Source of the DNA: Flavobacteriales bacterium UBA2669
Lineage (GTDB): Bacteria > Bacteroidota > Bacteroidia > Flavobacteriales_E > Vicingaceae
Assembly (NCBI GenBank): GCA_002359215.1
Contig: DEMN01000007.1
Coordinates: forward strand, 62,001 to 126,000
Reading direction: 5' to 3'
DNA length: 64,000 nucleotides
In this document: positions 9,083-17,563 of the stretch, one piece after another
Layout of the letters: every line of letters begins with the position of its first letter
Position numbering within the stretch: the first letter of the stretch is position 1
The notes under the pieces: model-generated
What the model was told of the DNA's origin: nothing
Seen by the model: the letters and a program-made list of their open reading frames with translations, nothing else
Database searches by the model: none
Program-made: the position numbers and the translations under genes

Positions 9083-11398
9083 CTATTTCTTAATAAACAA
9101 AAAGTCACTGCCAGGTTCGTTGTTACCAAACTCTCCAAATCGGGGTTGAGGAACAACTTTTTCTATGTAAGATAGGATTTCGTTTACGGTTAAAATACCG
9201 TCTTCGCCACCGTAACTTCTCAAAGCTTCTAAGAATTTACGGGTAAAAGGCGAGTGTTGTCCCGGACGACCATCAGGCACATATTCTTTCCCTCCAGAGG
9301 TGAGGTAAAGTCTGGTTTTATACTTCATTTTACGTTGGATAAAGTCTTCTTTTTCTACATCTTTATACATGCCTGTAGAGCGACTTGCAGAAGCAATTAT
9401 CGGATCGAAAGTTCCCCCAAAACAAGCATCTAAGCTTAAAAAAATATGTTCGCAAGGAATATTATTTACCACTGTTCGTAAATTGCTGTGTGATAAAAAT
9501 GAAGTGTGGGCAATATCATCTGCTTTAGAATCTTTGGCGATTAAATAACCTTCTTTAAAAACATCATCGTAATATCCATGTCCGGCAAAAAAGATAAACA
9601 GTTGGTCGTTTTCTCCATAAGGAATCATGGCGTAGGTTTTTAGTTTTTTAAGGATATCATCCAGCTTGGGATTGCTTAGCACTTCTACCACATAACCATA
9701 ATCCTGCGATAAATCTTTGGCTATTTCTCCCACATCAATAGTAGGATTTACTAAATTATCAAAAGAATCATACTCTCCAATAGCAATTAAAAGAGCATAA
9801 TTAGTTTGCTTTTTTATAGTGTCTTTTTGTGCAGTTTGGTCGGCAGGCAATATAATAGATGATGTTGTACTTTCAGCAGCTTTTTGTTTTTTTAGGTGTT
9901 CAAAATTGAATGGGTTTTCCGATGAACTAACCTCGTAAGTTTTTTTTATGCTTGGGTGTATTACCCTAAAATTACTGTATTCAAAATGTATATCATCCTT
10001 CTTTTGGATTTTATTTACAGCAATTAATGCCTTGTTAGCATTAGTTTTCAGTTCTTTGGCTTCTGCTCTGGGAATAGCAACAGTAGCTTCGGTATTGCAA
10101 AATTCTATGTGATAAATTTCTTTATCTGCATCGTATTTTTTTAACTTCAATTTTAATTTTGCTTGTGAGTCAGCTGATGCTTTTGAAAAACCAAAAGTAG
10201 CTTCTTGTTTTTCCTGAATTTTTGCTAAAATAACCGAGCGGGCTTTTAGCAATCTTTCCCAATACTCTTTGCTGGTCTCAAACTCATCTTTGGGTGCAGC
10301 TAAATTTTTATCCAAGCCTTTTATTATTTCTCTAGAAAAATCTTCTGTAAGGATGCTTTTTTGCGAAAAGGTTAAGCTATTGCCCAAATAAGTCACTATT
10401 TTAGAAAAGTTAGAACCGCTAATGCCTTTAACATCCCAAATAATAGCGGTATGGTCTTCTCCGCAGCTTACTAGCCTTTTACCATCTAAACTATAGTTTA
10501 AGGATAGAATATACGCATTGTGTCTCGGAAACTTTTTACCTTCTGCCCAACCGTTTTTTTGCTTTAAATACGTTTCGATGATGGAGCCATTTGCCAACAC
10601 AATGCTTTTACCATCGGGCGAGTATTTAGCATCTTTTATTCTTCCTATTTTTACTTTTAAAGAATCTTGCAAAGTAAAATTTTTACCCGAGAGTTGATAC
10701 TCCCAAATCTGGTCAGAAGTGCCGGCAATAAAAGTATTTTCATAAGGATGAACATCTAAATAATTCAATCCCCAGTGTGTGGTGGGAAGTGTTTGTAAGG
10801 GTTCGTAAACATCATTACTTTGTTGGTATACGCTAATCTTATCTGCTTCACCACATAGTATTAAAAATTCATCTTTGTAAGAAAAAACGGCATCGTAAAC
10901 TCTTTTTTCGCCTTTAATCTCCTGAATTTCTATCCATTTATCTTCTTTCAATTCAAAAATTTTAGCTGAATTATCGATGCTTGTAGAAACAAAACGATTG
11001 CCTTGATGATTGAAATTGATGGTTACAATTCTATCGCTGTGGGCAGTAAGTAACTGTTCTACTTTTTGGGTAATAAGGTTATAAACAGCAATGTCGCCAA
11101 TGGAATTAAACCTGCCAATAAGCAAATATTTTTCGTTGGGAGAGAACGCTATTTTGCAAGAAGACCTATCGTAAAGTGTATCGCCAACATGCGAGTAAAG
11201 TAAATTATGGAATTGATCAAAAAGAAACACTTTGTTTTTATCGGAAGTGTAAGCAAAGTAGGTTTGAAAAGGTGAATATTGAGCCTCCATCATGTAACCA
11301 TTGCTTTCTATTACTTTGCTTTCATTTAATGTGATTTGAGCCAAAGCAAATTGGCAACACAACACCGAAAAACAACAAAAAGCAATAATTTTTTTCAT
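9083..11398 (-). CDS. Exported WD40 repeat-caspase (peptidase C14) fusion protein
   Basis: The 771-residue protein has a signal peptide (MKKIIAFCCFSVLCCQFALAQ). Residues about 25-345 are WD40-type propeller repeats (for example SCGEDHTAIIWDVKG). A charged helical linker follows. From about residue 525 there is a caspase-fold peptidase: YALLIAIGEYD, FFAGHGYYDD with His607, and LSLDACFGGTFD with Cys659, so the catalytic dyad is intact. Metacaspase relatives usually cut after Arg or Lys. An in-frame TTG 54 bases upstream exists, but the ATG at 11398 gives the proper signal peptide. Most caspase-like proteins studied act in the cytoplasm, so the export signal is notable. Substrate and trigger are unknown. 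Confidence 0.85.
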   Translation of the reverse strand: MKKIIAFCCFSVLCCQFALAQITLNESKVIESNGYMMEAQYSPFQTYFAYTSDKNKVFLFDQFHNLLYSHVGDTLYDRSSCKIAFSPNEKYLLIGRFNSIGDIAVYNLITQKVEQLLTAHSDRIVTINFNHQGNRFVSTSIDNSAKIFELKEDKWIEIQEIKGEKRVYDAVFSYKDEFLILCGEADKISVYQQSNDVYEPLQTLPTTHWGLNYLDVHPYENTFIAGTSDQIWEYQLSGKNFTLQDSLKVKIGRIKDAKYSPDGKSIVLANGSIIETYLKQKNGWAEGKKFPRHNAYILSLNYSLDGKRLVSCGEDHTAIIWDVKGISGSNFSKIVTYLGNSLTFSQKSILTEDFSREIIKGLDKNLAAPKDEFETSKEYWERLLKARSVILAKIQEKQEATFGFSKASADSQAKLKLKLKKYDADKEIYHIEFCNTEATVAIPRAEAKELKTNANKALIAVNKIQKKDDIHFEYSNFRVIHPSIKKTYEVSSSENPFNFEHLKKQKAAESTTSSIILPADQTAQKDTIKKQTNYALLIAIGEYDSFDNLVNPTIDVGEIAKDLSQDYGYVVEVLSNPKLDDILKKLKTYAMIPYGENDQLFIFFAGHGYYDDVFKEGYLIAKDSKADDIAHTSFLSHSNLRTVVNNIPCEHIFLSLDACFGGTFDPIIASASRSTGMYKDVEKEDFIQRKMKYKTRLYLTSGGKEYVPDGRPGQHSPFTRKFLEALRSYGGEDGILTVNEILSYIEKVVPQPRFGEFGNNEPGSDFLFIKK

Positions 11399-11421
11399 GG
11401 ATGGAAAAATGTATTTACATA

Positions 11422-11429
11422 CAAACATA
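11422..11429 (-). promoter_or_regulatory. Bacteroidota -7 promoter element
   Basis: Minus-strand TATGTTTG lies 23 bases before the ATG of the WD40-caspase gene. A minus-strand TTTG occurs 14 bases further upstream, a shorter spacing than usual for the -33 element. Confidence 0.4.
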
Positions 11430-11497
11430 CTAATCTTTAGTGGCAAAGACACAATGACATAAAGAATTTGTGAGTGTTCTATTTGTATTGTTCTTCA

Positions 11498-14152
11498 CTA
11501 AAACCCCTCATTTTCTTCCACTTCCTCTTCATTCGGTTGGGTAATTTTATCTAAAAACTTACGCAAGCCTGTTTTTTCTTTCTTCTTCTCGCTTTCTTTT
11601 TTCTTTTTAGTATCTTCTTTGGTCTTGTTGTCTTCGGCTTCTCCCCATTCAATTTTTAACCCGTCTTTTTTCTTAGGTTCTTCTTTGGTAATGGTGGTGT
11701 CTTTTTTAAACCAGCCAAATTCTTTGTTTAAAATGCTTTTTAAGGTTCTTTTTTCTTCTTGTATGTTTTCCTTCATGTTGCTTTTTAAGCCTTCGGTATC
11801 GTAGCTTACTTTGTAATTTTTTACATTGCCCGTAATTTTTAAAAATACCGTTCCTTTTCCTAAACCATCATCTTCCACATAGCCAAATTCTTCATTTTGT
11901 TTTTTGCGTTTTTTGGCTTTATCCCACAGGATTTCGCTTAAATCTACCTTTATACGGTAATCTATATCGTTATTGAAATGGTGGCTTCCCGAAAGGGTTA
12001 AATTAATAGCCGAAGATTGTATTTCGGTTTTCGCAATAGTGATTACTTGCTTATTAATTTCTATGGCTGTTTTTAATTGGTTAAACTTAATGCGTTTCAG
12101 TTCCTCTACTTCTATAAATTTACTCAACGCCATAACAGGTTCGTAATCTAACAGTTCTCCATTTTTAATAATAATGGTAGAGGAAACATAAATTTTATCC
12201 TTATTTACGTTTAGGTGTTTATCCCAAACGGAAGCAAAATCTACAGCAATGGCAGCTTTACCTTTTAGGTTTTCGGCATCTAAAGCTGTCTGACCAAAAT
12301 TTTCGAACTGATAAAACAGTTGGGTAATATCAATATCGAACATTTTAGCATTACTGGTAATAAGCAACTCGTTAGGGTTTTCATTATCTAAGGCGATACT
12401 ACCTTTAATATGTCCGCCCATGGCATTAAAAGAAACATCGGTAGCCGAAAGTAAGTTGTCTTCCAATTGGATAACGCCTCTAAAATGGTCTGCTTTAAAT
12501 CGCCTGAACAAAAAAGTATCTATTTGTGTTGTAAAGGTAAAGGTGATGTTGTCGGGCAAACTCACTTCTTGCTCCGATTGGTTGGAAGAGGAAGATTGCA
12601 ATAAAAAATCTTCCAACATAAATTTAGGAGAAGTAAAAGAAGCGGTTACTTCCAGTTTTTCATTTTCTACAAATAAATATGCCAGCAAATTTTTAAATAC
12701 GCCCGAAATATATACCGGAGAACGATTTACCGTAGTGGTTAATGAATCAATTTTTATAAGGTTGTTGTTAAATTCAAAATAAGCATTGGCATTAATTAAT
12801 TGGTAAGGTTTCGATTGCCACTTTAAATGCGTGTTGACGAGTTGAGCATTACCTTCAGCATTAAGCTGTTGCAATTCCGAAGCTTTAATTTTTTGTAAAT
12901 TGCTGATGTAACCTTTGTATGCCACGTTTAAAATAAGCTCTCCTGTGGCGGTTTCCAACGAATCTAATTTAAAAAACTCTTTCGCCATAGCAATATCAAT
13001 ATTGGCCTCTGAAGTTAGTTGAATATAAGGATTTTGGAAGTTGGCAATTTCATAATTTCCTGATATATGCCCCGCACCGAAATCGGCATTAAAATCGTTG
13101 ATGTTTAGCTTGGTGGTTTGTGCGTGATTATTTGCTCCATTATTGTAAATTCCTGAAAAAGTAATATTAGCAAGCTCATAACCAGATTCTTTCTCTTTTA
13201 AATTTCCTGATTTTACCTGAAAATCGGCTTCTACATGAGGGGTTTTAGTAGCCGAAAATATGCCAGAAACTTGGGCTTGATAATTAAAAACCCCTTTAGC
13301 ATCGTAAGCCGCCAACGATTCCTGCATTTGTGCCGGAAGTAGAGAGAAAAGTGTAGCAAAATCTACATCTGTTCCTTTGGAGCTAAGCTGTAAATCTAGC
13401 GCTTCGTTTTTATCTAAAATAATGCCTTCTAATTTAAAAATAAGTTCTTCTATGCTTATTTCTCCCGATTGTATTTTGTAACTTAATTGTTGTTTGTTCA
13501 CCTCAATTTTACCTTCAATAGTAATGTCTTTATCCTTTAGGAAAGCTTCATTTTTACTGTTTAGTTGGTTAATGTGTAAAGCAATGTTGGTCTCTAAATG
13601 ATAGTTCTTTTCATTAAAATTTCCCGAGAAGTTCATTTTAGTTACCACTAAGCCCATGTCTTGCTGTTTGTAATTGTTGAGGTAATTAAGATCCATATTT
13701 TTAAATTGCACATCCGACAATTCAAAAGCAATTGGTTGGTTGCTACTTTCAGGGTTGGTTTTCCAAAAATGAAAATTATCTTTTCCTTGTTGATCTATAA
13801 AAATAAGGGTGCTGCCATTTTCTATGCTTATTTTTTTCAGCACATATTTTTTGTTGAGCAAATCGATAATATTAAACTGAAAATAAACCGACTTTACTTT
13901 TAATAATGGTGATATGTGGTTGGTAGAAGCAATCTCCACCTCTTTAAACTCTACCGAAGCATAGGGAAATTTTTTAAGCACGGAAAAGTCAAGATCTTTT
14001 ACATCAATAGGTACATTTACTTGCTCGTTAATGGCTTCAACAATGTATTTTTTAATTTCTTTTTCATAAAAAGAAGACATTACAATGCTAAAAGTGGTAA
14101 TTAACACCAACAGCACTACTAATGAATATCCAATGATTTTAAGCCAACGCAT
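11498..14152 (-). CDS. AsmA-like family protein
   Basis: The 884-residue protein has one N-terminal membrane segment (LKIIGYSLVVLLVLITTFSIVMSS) followed by VDVK-type early repeats (PIDVKDLDFSVLKKFPYAS), a large body of amphipathic beta strands, and a highly charged Lys/Glu tail of about 70 residues. This is the organisation of AsmA and related bridge-like proteins (AsmA, TamB, YhdP), which span the periplasm and are linked to lipid transport to the outer membrane. The membrane end is inside and the groove in the periplasm. It stands 99 bases upstream of the WD40-caspase gene; a shared transcript is possible but that gene has its own -7 element. Confidence 0.8.
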   Translation of the reverse strand: MRWLKIIGYSLVVLLVLITTFSIVMSSFYEKEIKKYIVEAINEQVNVPIDVKDLDFSVLKKFPYASVEFKEVEIASTNHISPLLKVKSVYFQFNIIDLLNKKYVLKKISIENGSTLIFIDQQGKDNFHFWKTNPESSNQPIAFELSDVQFKNMDLNYLNNYKQQDMGLVVTKMNFSGNFNEKNYHLETNIALHINQLNSKNEAFLKDKDITIEGKIEVNKQQLSYKIQSGEISIEELIFKLEGIILDKNEALDLQLSSKGTDVDFATLFSLLPAQMQESLAAYDAKGVFNYQAQVSGIFSATKTPHVEADFQVKSGNLKEKESGYELANITFSGIYNNGANNHAQTTKLNINDFNADFGAGHISGNYEIANFQNPYIQLTSEANIDIAMAKEFFKLDSLETATGELILNVAYKGYISNLQKIKASELQQLNAEGNAQLVNTHLKWQSKPYQLINANAYFEFNNNLIKIDSLTTTVNRSPVYISGVFKNLLAYLFVENEKLEVTASFTSPKFMLEDFLLQSSSSNQSEQEVSLPDNITFTFTTQIDTFLFRRFKADHFRGVIQLEDNLLSATDVSFNAMGGHIKGSIALDNENPNELLITSNAKMFDIDITQLFYQFENFGQTALDAENLKGKAAIAVDFASVWDKHLNVNKDKIYVSSTIIIKNGELLDYEPVMALSKFIEVEELKRIKFNQLKTAIEINKQVITIAKTEIQSSAINLTLSGSHHFNNDIDYRIKVDLSEILWDKAKKRKKQNEEFGYVEDDGLGKGTVFLKITGNVKNYKVSYDTEGLKSNMKENIQEEKRTLKSILNKEFGWFKKDTTITKEEPKKKDGLKIEWGEAEDNKTKEDTKKKKESEKKKEKTGLRKFLDKITQPNEEEVEENEGF

Positions 14153-14366
14153 AAGCTATGAAACGGAAATAATGAATTTCTATTTTATTCGTGTTATGGA
14201 ACTTCCAATTAATCATCTTACTATTTGTTGAATGTATTAAAAGTTCGTTTCAAAATTAATTGTGTTTAGTACTTAAAAATTTGCTTTAATAAGTTTTAAT
14301 TAACAATGGGTTGTGAAGGTGGATAGTTTAGTTTATGAGTTTATGAGGTAGAAAAGTATCATACCA

Positions 14367-14536
14367 TGTCATTCAGGAGGAATCCTGTTGAGTAGCGGTA
14401 AGGAAGTCCCAAATTATTTATTGAAGGAAACTTGAAAGGAAATACTCAACGCACATTAATTACGGAATAATTCTATTAAACATCAATGCTAAACTAACTT
14501 TGTCTCTTATTCTAACAATGTTCTTCCTGAATGACA
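14367..14536. repeat. MITE-like element with 16-bp terminal inverted repeats
   Basis: The left end TGTCATTCAGGAGGAA (14367-14382) is the reverse complement of the right end TTCTTCCTGAATGACA (14521-14536) at 15 of 16 positions. Inside lies a second inverted pair, GTTGAGTA (14387-14394) and TACTCAAC (14443-14450). There is no coding capacity and no transposase. No target-site duplication is evident in the flanks. GTCATTC...GAATGAC ends are known from short dispersed repeats in several Bacteroidota genomes, which supports a non-autonomous mobile element, but only one copy is in this window. Confidence 0.55.
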
Positions 14537-14604
14537 AATAGGGAAACCTCAAACGAGTTTGCGAGTTCAACGAAGTTAAACCTCAAACTTTCAACACTTT
14601 TTTA

Positions 14605-14612
14605 TACCTTTG
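14605..14612 (+). promoter_or_regulatory. Bacteroidota -7 element four bases before the start codon
   Basis: TACCTTTG matches TAnnTTTG, and the ATG at 14617 follows after only CTCT. A transcript started at the usual distance from this element would have almost no leader, so the mRNA may be leaderless. Confidence 0.5.
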
Positions 14613-14616
14613 CTCT

Positions 14617-15501
14617 ATGCAGCAATCGCAATTTATAGAAGGCATTAAAAACCCCACCATGTTGAGCCAAAATACCAATGAGCTCAAGTTTGTGGTGGAT
14701 GAATTTCCTTATTGCCAAACTGCTCATTTGATGTATGCTGGATTACTCAAAAAAAATGACGATATTTTATTTGAAGAATACCTTAAAAAAGCAGCTGTTT
14801 ATTGCACCGATAGGCAACATTTGTTTTATCAACTGCATGCTGTTGTTGAGAAAAAAGTTGAAGATAAAATAGTAGAAAAATCAACGATTAAAGAAGAGAA
14901 GATTGAAGAAAAAGTGGAGTTGATTGATGAAGTTGTTGAAGAAAAAGCAACAACGAAGCAAGTTGAAGAAGAAAAATCAAAAGAACCTACAAAAATTGAT
15001 GCTTTAGAGCTGCAATTAAGAGCTGCAGCAATTAATAGTTATATTTTACTGGAAACGGAAGAAGACAAACAAAAATCAAATACTCCGGAACAACCAATAT
15101 CTAAAAAAGAAAAAGCTAAAAGCAATCAACCAACTTTTGATGTTGATTCACCACATTCTTTTGCTGAATGGTTATCGCATTTTAAAGGCGATGCTCCAAT
15201 TGCTAATGATGCTAAAACCACTACTTCTAACATCGATAAATTTGATTTAATTAATAAGTTTATTCAAGAAGATCCTAAAATTCAACCTAAAAAGACCGAA
15301 TTTTACTCTCCAATAAACATGGCAAGGCTAAGTGTGGTAGATAATTCTGACATGATTAGTGAGACGCTAGCCCTTATCCACGTTGATCAGGGGCATTATC
15401 AGAAAGCGATAGAAATGTATGAAAAATTAAGTTTGAAATATCCAAAAAAAAGCAGTTATTTTGCAACCCAAATTAAAAATTTAAAACAAAAACAAAAATA
15501 A
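14617..15501 (+). CDS. Hypothetical protein with C-terminal TPR-like helices, upstream of secG
   Basis: The 294-residue protein has no signal peptide. The N-terminal 90 residues are helical (NELKFVVDEFPYCQTAHLMY). A Lys/Glu/Val-rich low-complexity segment follows (about 90-140), then a conserved-looking patch SPHSFAEWLSHFKGD and a last TPR-type helix pair (ETLALIHVDQGHYQKAIEMY, then YEKLSLKYPKKSSYFATQI). Genes of this type commonly stand just before secG in Flavobacteriales. Its TAA overlaps the secG ATG by one base, so the two are co-translated. Function is unknown; a scaffold role is inferred from the TPR-like end. Confidence 0.75.
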   Translation: MQQSQFIEGIKNPTMLSQNTNELKFVVDEFPYCQTAHLMYAGLLKKNDDILFEEYLKKAAVYCTDRQHLFYQLHAVVEKKVEDKIVEKSTIKEEKIEEKVELIDEVVEEKATTKQVEEEKSKEPTKIDALELQLRAAAINSYILLETEEDKQKSNTPEQPISKKEKAKSNQPTFDVDSPHSFAEWLSHFKGDAPIANDAKTTTSNIDKFDLINKFIQEDPKIQPKKTEFYSPINMARLSVVDNSDMISETLALIHVDQGHYQKAIEMYEKLSLKYPKKSSYFATQIKNLKQKQK

Positions 15502-15848
15502 TGTTTACACTTATCACAGTTTTAGTTATCATCATTTGCTTCTTGCTTTTGTTGATCGTATTAATTCAAAACCCAAAAGGTGGGTTAGATTCAGCTTTTT
15601 CTGCTAATAACCAAATTATGGGTGTTAGAAAAACAACTAACTTCTTAGAAAAAGCAACTTGGACATTAGGTATTGCTTTGGTAGTATTGAGTATTGCTTC
15701 ATCTGCTGTTAACCCAACAAAAACGGTTAGCGAAGGAGAAACAGGAGATTCTAAAATTCAAGAATTAATTGATGAAAAAGCGGCTCCTACAATGCCAAAC
15801 ATGAACAATGCACCTGTACCTGCTCAAGAAAATCAGGGAGAAAAATAA
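15501..15848 (+). CDS. secG: Preprotein translocase subunit SecG
   Basis: SecG is the small third subunit of the SecYEG channel and helps SecA-driven export. The 115-residue protein has two membrane helices (about residues 1-22 and 50-68) separated by the family loop VLIQNPKGGLDSAF, and a hydrophilic C-terminal tail. Length and layout match Bacteroidota SecG. It starts at the ATG overlapping the stop of the preceding gene and ends 20 bases before a strong terminator, so the two-gene operon closes here. Confidence 0.93.
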   Translation: MFTLITVLVIIICFLLLLIVLIQNPKGGLDSAFSANNQIMGVRKTTNFLEKATWTLGIALVVLSIASSAVNPTKTVSEGETGDSKIQELIDEKAAPTMPNMNNAPVPAQENQGEK

Positions 15849-15867
15849 TATATAATTAACTTTCAAT

Positions 15868-15901
15868 AAAAGCAAGGGTTTAATTATCCTTGCTTTTTTT
15901 T
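15868..15901 (+). terminator. Rho-independent terminator after secG
   Basis: AAAAGCAAGG (15868-15877) pairs with CCTTGCTTTT (15888-15897) around a 10-base loop, followed by a run of T to 15901. It lies just after secG and before the exporter gene. Confidence 0.85.
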
Positions 15902-15913
15902 ATGCCTTAAAAA

Positions 15914-16822
15914 ATGTTTGAAAAATATAAATATCATTTTTGGCTGCATGTAGTGGTGCTCATTTTCGGGTTAACCGGAATTTTAGGCAAATTGATTTCT
16001 GCCAACTCGTATTTATTGGTTTGGTATAGAGTTTTAATTGGAGTGGCAGCTATTGCTATTTATTTTTTAATAAGTAAACATTCTTTTAAAATCAATAAAA
16101 AAATATTGAAACAAACTTTTATGGTAGGATGTTTAATTGCTATACATTGGGTAGCTTTTTTTGAGGCGATAAAACAATCTACTGTTTCTATAGCATTGGT
16201 TTGTTTATCGAGCAGTACTTTATTTACCGCATTGATTGAGCCGTTATATTTTAAAAGAAAAATTAAAGGATATGAGCTGTTTTTGGGTTTGCTAATTATT
16301 GTAGGTCTAGTATTAATTTTCAATTTTGAATTTAGCTATTTAACAGGGATTATATTGGGAATTGTAGCGGCAGTATTTAGCTCTTGGTTTACGGTAATTA
16401 ATGGTGTTTTAGTAAAGGAAACCAATTCCAAAACACTTTCTTTTTATGAGTTATTAGGAGCTTTGCTTATTTTGTCGAGTTACTTAATTTTTATGAACCT
16501 AGGTAATATGGAGGCTTTTTTTATTCCAGTTTCAGATATAAAATGGTTATTAATTTTAGGAATAATTTGTACTGCTTTTGCTTTTATTATGTCGGTAGAA
16601 GTAATGAAAAAAATTTCTCCGTTTACGGTAGTAATTTCCATTAATTTAGAACCTATTTATTCCATTATTATAGCCGTTTTGTTGTGGCCAGAAAGTGAAA
16701 TAATGTCAACAGGTTTTTATGTAGGGATGGCTATTGTGTTATCGGCTATCTTTTTAAATGCTTTTTTTAAGTTTAAAGCAGATAAAAAAGCTAAAACCGT
16801 TATTGGGAAAGTAATTGAATAA
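15914..16822 (+). CDS. DMT family (EamA) transporter
   Basis: The 302-residue integral membrane protein has about ten hydrophobic segments in two EamA-type halves. Typical features include SANSYLLVWYRVLIG in the first half, IAIHWVAFFEAIKQST after the third helix, and PFTVVISINLEPIYSIIIA in the second half. The superfamily exports metabolites or amino acids across the inner membrane; substrates cannot be predicted from sequence. It is preceded by the secG terminator, so it needs its own promoter. Its last 23 bases overlap the end of the convergent response regulator gene. Confidence 0.88.
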   Translation: MFEKYKYHFWLHVVVLIFGLTGILGKLISANSYLLVWYRVLIGVAAIAIYFLISKHSFKINKKILKQTFMVGCLIAIHWVAFFEAIKQSTVSIALVCLSSSTLFTALIEPLYFKRKIKGYELFLGLLIIVGLVLIFNFEFSYLTGIILGIVAAVFSSWFTVINGVLVKETNSKTLSFYELLGALLILSSYLIFMNLGNMEAFFIPVSDIKWLLILGIICTAFAFIMSVEVMKKISPFTVVISINLEPIYSIIIAVLLWPESEIMSTGFYVGMAIVLSAIFLNAFFKFKADKKAKTVIGKVIE

Positions 16823-17552
16823 ACTCTGCTTTTTTTCTTCGGGATACTTCAAGCTTGGAGCCATCACTCATCACAACATAACCACCATCCCCTCTAACAT
16901 ACTTTTTTACGTGAAGTAGGTTAATATAATATGAGCGATGAATTCTATAAAATTTTTCATTAACTAACATTTCTTCATACTCGCCAATTTGCTTTGAAGT
17001 AACAAAATGTTTGTCCTGACCAACCACATGGACATCAGTATAGCTTCCTTCAGAATGAAACCTGATAATATCTTTTATTTTAATGAAATTTAATCCTTCG
17101 CCATCATGGATAACAATTTTTTGTTCTTGTCCGCTATCACCGGAAGATAAATTATTGAGTAGTGTTTTTAGTTTGTTATTGGTTAATTCTTGGTTTCTAA
17201 TTTTTGATTTAAACCTGTTTATGGCAGCTTCTAGCTCATCCGCATCAATGGGTTTTAACAAGTAATCTAACGCACTATATTTAATGGCTTTTATAGCATA
17301 ATGATCATAAGCAGTGGTAAAAATCACATCGAAATTGATATTTTCTAATTTTTCTAATAAATCAAAACCATTTTCTCCTGGCATTTCAATATCTAAAAAC
17401 AACAAATCGGGTTGATGTTCTTCAATAGCGGTAATAGCTTCTTTTGCATTGGAAGCATGAGCTTTAATTTCTATATCGAAAAACTCTTTTAAGATGGTGG
17501 ACAAATGTTCTCTACCACCTTTTTCATCATCTACTATAATTGCTTTGTACAT
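16800..17552 (-). CDS. LytTR-family response regulator
   Basis: The 250-residue protein has a receiver domain (residues 1-120; acidic pocket VDDE, phospho-acceptor Asp54 in LFLDIEMPG, Thr at IFTTAYD, Lys at LLKPID) and a LytTR DNA-binding domain (FHSEGSYTDVHV, then RIHRSYYINLLHVK and GGYVVMSDGSKLEVSRRKK). It lies 11 bases after the sensor kinase gene and is the clear partner. LytTR regulators bind paired short direct repeats; target genes cannot be named, though the neighbouring surface lipoprotein is a plausible one. Its end overlaps the exporter gene on the other strand by 23 bases. Confidence 0.92.
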   Translation of the reverse strand: MYKAIIVDDEKGGREHLSTILKEFFDIEIKAHASNAKEAITAIEEHQPDLLFLDIEMPGENGFDLLEKLENINFDVIFTTAYDHYAIKAIKYSALDYLLKPIDADELEAAINRFKSKIRNQELTNNKLKTLLNNLSSGDSGQEQKIVIHDGEGLNFIKIKDIIRFHSEGSYTDVHVVGQDKHFVTSKQIGEYEEMLVNEKFYRIHRSYYINLLHVKKYVRGDGGYVVMSDGSKLEVSRRKKAEFIQLLSQ

Positions 17553-17563
17553 AATACACTATT

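Larger units (their letters stand above)
14153..14616. other. Gene-free 464-bp spacer between divergent genes
   Basis: The spacer separates the AsmA-like gene from the divergent TPR-like gene. I found no convincing reading frame or tRNA. It holds a 170-bp inverted-repeat-ended element (14367-14536), then an 11-bp direct repeat AAACCTCAAAC at 14544-14554 and 14578-14588, and last the promoter element at 14605-14612. The first 200 bases are plain AT-rich sequence. Confidence 0.8.

Noticed and set aside
9083..11398. Caspase gene as part of an antiphage defence island
   Set aside because: The product has a Sec signal, and the neighbours are an AsmA-like and a T9SS cargo gene; no nuclease, sensor or other defence gene is adjacent.
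12420..12782. 120-codon open frame on the plus strand
   Set aside because: It lies inside the AsmA-like gene on the other strand, has no family motif, and its composition is that of an antisense shadow.
16800..16822. The 23-base overlap of exporter and regulator genes as a frameshift or assembly error
   Set aside because: Both C-termini are complete and normal for their families, and short convergent overlaps are common in compact genomes.
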